Below, piece by piece: positions 45,401 to 49,975 of a stretch of DNA of 49,975 bases. The notes below the pieces were generated by a model that saw only the letters and a list, made by a program, of their open reading frames with translations, did no database searches and was not told the origin of the DNA. How positions within the stretch are numbered: the first letter of the stretch is position 1; each line of letters starts with the position of its first letter. The stretch covers positions 1 through 49,975 of the forward strand of contig NZ_BTPU01000003.1 in NCBI RefSeq assembly GCF_036985595.1. Direction: 5' to 3'. This DNA comes from Vallitalea maricola (lineage in GTDB: Bacteria; Bacillota; Clostridia; Lachnospirales; Vallitaleaceae). A program made the position numbers and the translations under genes.

Positions 45401-48400
45401 TAACCAAGTAATTAAGGTAACAGATTCATCAGGAGCTAATATACAGTACAAATATAATAATCAATCACAATTAGTAGAGCAAAAGACAAAAATAAGTGAT
45501 GATGTATTTAGTATAAAAAAATATGTATATGATAAGCTAGGGAGAATAATAAAGGAAATCCAAGTTATAGATGGTGAAGATATTGGTAGTACTAATGAAA
45601 AAGAAGAAGCGATAACAGAATATACATATGATAAAAATGGTAATTTAACACAGATAAAAACTCCGCTAGGATATAAAACTATTTTTACATATGATGCAAA
45701 CAATAGAATCATAAAAAAAGAAGAAGAAGTAGAAAAAGATTGGTTGAATGAAACACATGTAAAAGCTAATATCTATTCACATAAAGACAAAATATATGAG
45801 AATAATATATATACTTATAATGTAAACATTGATACTACTGAAAAAATATCAGATATTAACCTAAATATAAAATATGACCCAAGGGTATTTGATATAGAAG
45901 GAATCGAAAAAGAAAATGAAAGTATAGAGATTAACACAAATACTATAGGTCAAATATCTATATCCAGTAGTGAAGTATATAATATAGGTAAAACAGATAT
46001 CCTAAAAATAAAGCTACGAGCTAAGAGTCAAATAATAGGTTTAGGTTATGTGACATTCACAGAAGAAAGTACCTATAAAAATAAAAATGGAGAAGTAAAA
46101 CCTTTTTCAGAATTAACAGGTCAACGATTAGATATAACGGGACCTGATTTCAATCTAAATCAAAAGGTTGAAATTAATGACTTAACATTAGCGGCACAAC
46201 AAATAAGTCAAAATGGAGTCAATACAAATTATCAGTACAAATATGATACTAATAATGATGGAAAAGTTGATACAGATGATTTAACCTATATAAGTGAATG
46301 GTTAGACCATAATAACAGTAGTAATTACAAAAAATTAGGAATAAGCCAAATAAAAAATAAAATAATTAATACTACATATGCTAAAGGTACTGATAAGGTT
46401 ATCAGAGAAACATCTTATGAATATGATAAGGCAGGAAATCTGATAAAAGAGACTGATGCAGAAGGCGTGATTGAATATGCTTATGATTTACAAAATAATT
46501 TAATCAAACAAAAAGATAAAGAGGGCAACATATATTGTTATAAGTATGATGAAGAAGGCAATGTTATTAAAGAAATCAAGCCAGAAAATTATAATGAAGA
46601 AACTAATGATGGAAAAGCAGTCTCTTATACTTATGACTATCTTGGAAGATTAACGGTTGTTAGAGATGAAGAAAATAGGGTTGTACAAAAAAATATCTAT
46701 AACGCTAAAGGCAAGCTCATACAACAAATAGACCCAAAAGGATATCAATCTGCGGCTAACGACGATACAAGATGTAAAACAGAGTACTCCTATGATATTG
46801 GTGGTAGGCTAATTGCTATAACAACACCTGAACTAAAACAAAAAGGCAAACAGAATACAACATATACCTATGATGCCCAAGATAATATTATAACTATCAC
46901 AGATGCAGAGGGCAATGTAACTAAATATGTAAGAGATTTATGGGGAAGAGCAGAAACAATTATTAACGCAAAAGGTAATTCTTCAAGATATACTTATGAT
47001 TATGCAGGTAATGTAACTTCTAGCATTGACCCAAAAGGTAATAAGACTAAATACGTTTATAATAGTCAAAATAGGTTAAAAACAGTAATTGATCCCCAAG
47101 GTAAAGAAATAAAATACTTATATGACTTAGAAGCAAGAGTCATAAAAGAAACAGATAGAGCAGGACAAGATATTCATTATAAATATAATAGGGATAATAA
47201 TTTAATACAAAAAAGTGTTGAAGGCAAGAATCAAGATCAATATTATCTATATAATCAAATCGGAAGGTTACAAGCAACAATATCCAATAATGGTATCGAG
47301 AGATATAATTATAATAAAAACGGTTTGATAACAGATAAGATAATGAACAATGAGATTATATTAAGCTATAAGTATAATGCGAATAATCAAATAAAATCTC
47401 TAACAGATATACAAGGAAATGCTATAAATTATACTTATGATAGTCAAGCTAGGATAAAAGAAGTAAAAGATAATACTAGTACATTGGCAACCTACAATTA
47501 TAAAGATAATCAACTTGATGCTGTTACCTATAATAATGGATTAAGTATTAATTATGATTATAATAAAGATAATCAAGTTACAAGAATTACTCACAAAAAG
47601 GATAGTAACAAGATTCTAAATACTTATGATTATATCTATGATTTGAATGGCAATATTATAGAAAAACTAGAAAACCAACAGTCAACAAAATATGAATACG
47701 ACCAATTATATCAATTAACTAAGGTTAATTATCCAAATAATATAGAAGAAAAATATACATATGATGTTTCAGGTAATAGACAAAAAAGAACATTAAAAGA
47801 ATCTATATTAGACGGACAATCTTCACCGATAGTAAAAGAAATAACTACAAACTATCAGTATAATAATCTAAACCAGTTAACAAAATCTATAGAAAATGAT
47901 ATAATAACTACATATTCATATGATAAAAATGGTAACTTGATCAATGAAAATAATTCAAAATCAGGTACAATTTATTATAATTATGATGCGTATAATAGAT
48001 TAATTAACGTTACTAAACCAGATGGACAATATCAAACTAATTATTATACAGTAGGTAACTTAAGAAAAGCAATTGAAGAAAATGGTGTATATACAGGATT
48101 TGTGTATAATGCTGGACAAGTAGTTAGTGAGCATAATTCTTATGGTGAAATTAGACAAAATATCATAAGAGGATATCAACAAATAGCTACGAAAGATGAT
48201 ACTAACCAAATTAATTACTATCTACATAATGTTCATGGAGATATAACAAGCATTGTTAATAGCGAAGGTAAAATGTTAAATGCATATAACTATGACGCAT
48301 ATGGTAACATAACTTCAAAAGAGGCATTAGTACTTAACAGATATAATTATGCTGGTGAACAATATGATAATGTAACAGGTCAATATTATTTAAGAGCTAG

Positions 48401-49184
48401 ATATTATAATCCTACAATTGGGAGATTTATTCAAGAAGATAGTTTTAGAGGCGACGGGCTTAATCTTTACTCCTACGTACAGAATAACCCTGTTAACTTA
48501 GTAGACCCGAGTGGTTATTGTGGTAAAAAAACTAAAAATAGTGATACGACAGCTGATTATCTTAATTCAGCAGAAGATGGTTTAAACATGACTTCAAAGG
48601 TATTAGATTCAGTTTCTAAATTAGGTCAAACATATATTCCTGAGATACTTAAAAGTGCAAAAAGACCTAATAATATTGGGATTGGACAATGGAATAAATT
48701 AGTAGCTACAAGAGTTGCTGAGGTCATAAAGGATTTGAAAATATTTGAGAATTTAGGAACAAATTTATCAAAGCTTCAAGTTTTTACAGTAGCAGGTAAG
48801 AATATGCAACAAAATATTGAGAACGGTACTGAGGCTTCAAATGTTATTTCTGATTTAACTGTTGATATAAGCTTTGGGTTTGCTTCTGTAGAATCTGGTA
48901 GTTTAGTTTATACTTTGATTAGTACTTCCATAGGTGGTATACCAGGTGCAATCGTAGGGATAGGCTCTTCTCTAGGTCTAGATTATCTTATTAATAATCA
49001 AAAAATTAATGGTCATTCCATTACAGAATGGGCTAAAAAAGGAACGTCTCATTGGTTTAATAGTTACTCTGACTATATAAGTGATACTAATGCATATATG
49101 TTTGAAGATAAAAGTCCTAGTGAAATTGGCAAAGAAGCTGCAATTCATAATCTATATAACTTTACTTGGCAATATGGTTTTTAA
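42492..49184 (+). CDS. Giant exported Rhs/YD-repeat toxin with internal cohesin-dockerin module
   Basis: This 2230-residue protein has a signal peptide (about 1-32) and a unique N-terminal region. At about residue 277 a DUF6531-like segment begins (DPVNIITGNSF...RYYN). YD repeats run from about 400 to 1085 and again from about 1280 to 1960. Between them lie a cohesin-like domain (about 1088-1215) and a dockerin-like pair of EF-hand motifs (DFNLNQKVEINDL near 1219, DTNNDGKVDTDDL near 1252). The Rhs core ends with QYYLRARYYNPTIGRFIQED and YVQNNPVNLVDPSG (to about 2008). The final 220 residues are the variable tip, with a Gly-rich hydrophobic stretch (STSIGGIPGAIVGIGSSLGL) suggesting a membrane-active toxin. 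GAGGT sets the start. Confidence 0.9.
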   Translation: MKKDIIIKIKIIAMLVILTNVAVIGTNCVYAGLLDVDFCEITEKEEVYRSTDLSSFTDERKFTDEDLEGIGKRKNKNKPRIIDEKEIEKTLEKSVRIDFGLEEPSDTYTYSEEIGNEIYSGELTLQSTDSEIKYGKHLVCYYERKYITKINISTKYYDAKGKYLGVTYSWDNTNDHDIFKDKNDNIYIKESAKRLKTERKNNSDGSYSIIDEWEGKYYTIEKKLKQVEGTTKNNIGYYKGTIKSIEYEHIYEAIYKVQYKTKEMKESNHGNDSSEQFVSDPVNIITGNSFSTDTDLELLDLGMSINATRYYNAQDERQGILGQSWRFNYESYIQEMEGNNNLKVIYPNGRTGVYIYNKDKNEYEALPGFYDQLIKEDDGTYTLILKNKTKYFYNINKKLSKIKDIQGNEVSLIYNSQNQLIQVKGALGKYINITYDQGKIIKITDSLGRSITYTYNNNLIEKVIDDAGAYTKYTYEGNKIKSITDKNGKVYITNDYDEFGRVIRQTDGNGGEINYDYNIITKENYYHNVKTGEKIRYQYNKRCYITKKIYEDSTYEEYTYDEKGNKKTSRNRNGYVTTFIYDDRNNIVKTISPEPHNYETKLDYDENDNVTRITRPNGVEENYTYDARNNLTEIEKQLDENTKAVTTFSYDDTGRRLSSTNPLGYTTSYQYNDYSPLPIKVIDPEGNITNYTYDNGNRVKTVTKDNSTLTYEYDHLNNITKVIDQNGNITRMKYDKMGNLIKSIKPNQYDISSDDGIGTTYKYNDMDKIIKTIDPLGNIYANKYDNAGNLAKVINPNTYDDVKDDGEGKSFVYDTNKRLIKTINPSGAQATIKYDPLGNVLKSITANNYNETTDDGEGISYTYDSLNRIVAIKDKDGNTISKNIYDEVGNIIKIVDCDGYETLYKNNDAGWLLVKQEPLKEEKGKVLYRQTRYKYDLLGRVIKEYKSKDYVLKDGNAEEYNIINYSYNKNNQVIKVTDSSGANIQYKYNNQSQLVEQKTKISDDVFSIKKYVYDKLGRIIKEIQVIDGEDIGSTNEKEEAITEYTYDKNGNLTQIKTPLGYKTIFTYDANNRIIKKEEEVEKDWLNETHVKANIYSHKDKIYENNIYTYNVNIDTTEKISDINLNIKYDPRVFDIEGIEKENESIEINTNTIGQISISSSEVYNIGKTDILKIKLRAKSQIIGLGYVTFTEESTYKNKNGEVKPFSELTGQRLDITGPDFNLNQKVEINDLTLAAQQISQNGVNTNYQYKYDTNNDGKVDTDDLTYISEWLDHNNSSNYKKLGISQIKNKIINTTYAKGTDKVIRETSYEYDKAGNLIKETDAEGVIEYAYDLQNNLIKQKDKEGNIYCYKYDEEGNVIKEIKPENYNEETNDGKAVSYTYDYLGRLTVVRDEENRVVQKNIYNAKGKLIQQIDPKGYQSAANDDTRCKTEYSYDIGGRLIAITTPELKQKGKQNTTYTYDAQDNIITITDAEGNVTKYVRDLWGRAETIINAKGNSSRYTYDYAGNVTSSIDPKGNKTKYVYNSQNRLKTVIDPQGKEIKYLYDLEARVIKETDRAGQDIHYKYNRDNNLIQKSVEGKNQDQYYLYNQIGRLQATISNNGIERYNYNKNGLITDKIMNNEIILSYKYNANNQIKSLTDIQGNAINYTYDSQARIKEVKDNTSTLATYNYKDNQLDAVTYNNGLSINYDYNKDNQVTRITHKKDSNKILNTYDYIYDLNGNIIEKLENQQSTKYEYDQLYQLTKVNYPNNIEEKYTYDVSGNRQKRTLKESILDGQSSPIVKEITTNYQYNNLNQLTKSIENDIITTYSYDKNGNLINENNSKSGTIYYNYDAYNRLINVTKPDGQYQTNYYTVGNLRKAIEENGVYTGFVYNAGQVVSEHNSYGEIRQNIIRGYQQIATKDDTNQINYYLHNVHGDITSIVNSEGKMLNAYNYDAYGNITSKEALVLNRYNYAGEQYDNVTGQYYLRARYYNPTIGRFIQEDSFRGDGLNLYSYVQNNPVNLVDPSGYCGKKTKNSDTTADYLNSAEDGLNMTSKVLDSVSKLGQTYIPEILKSAKRPNNIGIGQWNKLVATRVAEVIKDLKIFENLGTNLSKLQVFTVAGKNMQQNIENGTEASNVISDLTVDISFGFASVESGSLVYTLISTSIGGIPGAIVGIGSSLGLDYLINNQKINGHSITEWAKKGTSHWFNSYSDYISDTNAYMFEDKSPSEIGKEAAIHNLYNFTWQYGF

Positions 49185-49200
49185 ATAAAACAATAAATTT

Positions 49201-49230
49201 AGCTCGTTATGTAATGTTGCATAACGAGCT
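49201..49230. terminator. Perfect 11-base-pair hairpin after the Rhs gene
   Basis: AGCTCGTTATG and CATAACGAGCT enclose an 8-base loop, 16 bases after the Rhs stop. No T-run follows, so it could be a processing or attenuating hairpin rather than a classical terminator. Confidence 0.45.
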
Positions 49231-49272
49231 AAGACTATAGAATGAAAGGAGAAATGGTATAGCCTATATCAT

Positions 49273-49917
49273 ATGCGATTAATGAAAAATTTTTTAGAAA
49301 TTGATAGAGAGAAAATAGATGCTTATATAAATTATGAGCATATTAAGATTGATAACGAGGGTATTAAAAAAAACATTAAGGGATTATTAGGTATTTATAT
49401 TGGGGTTACAATTATTATCGGAGTATATGGTTTATTGAATATAATGATAATATCATTTATGATATTATCAAGCATTTTATTGGTATTTTATACTAAAAAG
49501 ATTCTTCTTGATGAGTCTCAGCTTATTAAAAATTGGGCTTTATATAGAGGAGTATTTTCCATAATTATTTCTTTGTTATTATTAGCCGGTTCATTTAGTA
49601 CGCTATATAAACTCAATCTAAATAAATTAATATTTATAGCAATGATATGTATTTATCTTATAAGTATTTTATATTTGATTATTTCTAAAATAAAACAAAT
49701 AGAAAAAGGGTATTTTCATAAAAAAAGCCAAACAATAAAAAACGCAGGGTACTTTTTTGCTGGTTTAGGTATTTTAATATCTAGGTATTTTATTGCTAAC
49801 CTTAATGATAGGGATACTTTATTTGCATTTACAATAATATTATATATAATGAGTTTAGCACTTTTAGCAGGTATACATAATGTGCTTAAATATTTATTGA
49901 TAAATAGAAAAACTTGA
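49273..49917 (+). CDS. Polytopic membrane protein, candidate immunity to the Rhs tip
   Basis: This 214-residue protein has about six hydrophobic helices (for example GLLGIYIGVTIIIGVYGLLN and LIFIAMICIYLISILYLIIS) after a short charged N-terminus. It follows the Rhs gene directly on the same strand, where the immunity gene is expected, and a membrane immunity protein fits a membrane-active tip. The ATG at 49273 (or 49282) is more than 20 bases from AAAGGAGAA (49245-49253). That site instead serves ATG GTA TAG at 49254, a two-codon ORF. No known family is recognised. The remaining bases to the window end hold no gene. Confidence 0.6.
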   Translation: MRLMKNFLEIDREKIDAYINYEHIKIDNEGIKKNIKGLLGIYIGVTIIIGVYGLLNIMIISFMILSSILLVFYTKKILLDESQLIKNWALYRGVFSIIISLLLLAGSFSTLYKLNLNKLIFIAMICIYLISILYLIISKIKQIEKGYFHKKSQTIKNAGYFFAGLGILISRYFIANLNDRDTLFAFTIILYIMSLALLAGIHNVLKYLLINRKT

Positions 49918-49975
49918 AATTTTATTCCATTATTAAAAAGGACTATTGATTTATTTCTTTACTATGCATATCCAT

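Overview
The window is AT-rich, has densely packed genes with strong GGAGG-type ribosome binding sites, Gram-positive lipoprotein signals, a cobalamin riboswitch, GH66 enzymes, LXG-like effectors and a wall-exported Rhs protein. This fits an anaerobic member of the Clostridia (Lachnospirales/Vallitalea-like is my guess; no rRNA is present to prove it). No tRNA, rRNA, CRISPR array or intact transposase was seen.

Region 1 (1-12520): cobalamin synthesis. Two chelatase-type AAA+ genes (ChlI-like, and a ChlI-ChlD fusion with a vWA domain) are followed by a convergent alpha/beta-hydrolase lipoprotein. Then comes a promoter plus cobalamin riboswitch leading into cbiP/cobQ, cbiB, cobD, cobU, cobS, cobC and an AIR-synthase-like gene (candidate alpha-ribazole kinase). 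Three kinds of palindromic intergenic element interrupt the locus. One of them occurs as two inverted copies on either side of it.

Region 2 (12513-26552): a dextran / alpha-1,6-glucan utilisation locus. A YesM/YesN-type two-component system is divergent from an ABC importer (lipoprotein and two permeases, no ATPase). An intracellular GH66 enzyme and a giant secreted GH66-CBM35-GH15 fusion follow.

Region 3 (26541-31762): a head-to-tail tandem duplication of a toxin cassette on the minus strand. Both copies keep the same terminator, LXG/WXG-like N-terminus and upstream region. The toxin C-terminus and the immunity gene have been replaced in one relative to the other. Neither toxin gene has an ATG/GTG/TTG at the position set by its ribosome binding site; the expected start codons are ATA and ATT.

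Region 4 (31890-33812): an ABC-F protein of the Uup/YfmR type with its own promoter.

Region 5 (34160-49917): a run of large secreted proteins: RCC1 propeller plus eight FN3 domains, an FN3 protein with the same C-terminal domain, a Kelch propeller plus cohesin-like domain, and a 2230-residue Rhs/YD-repeat protein. A cohesin-like plus dockerin-like module sits inside the YD array of the last one. It ends in a membrane-type toxin tip followed by a polytopic candidate immunity protein.

The most unusual items are the non-AUG starts of the two LXG-like paralogues, the duplicated and swapped toxin cassette, the cohesin-dockerin insertion in an Rhs shell, the GH66-GH15 fusion, and the family of palindromes with different stems but a shared loop motif.
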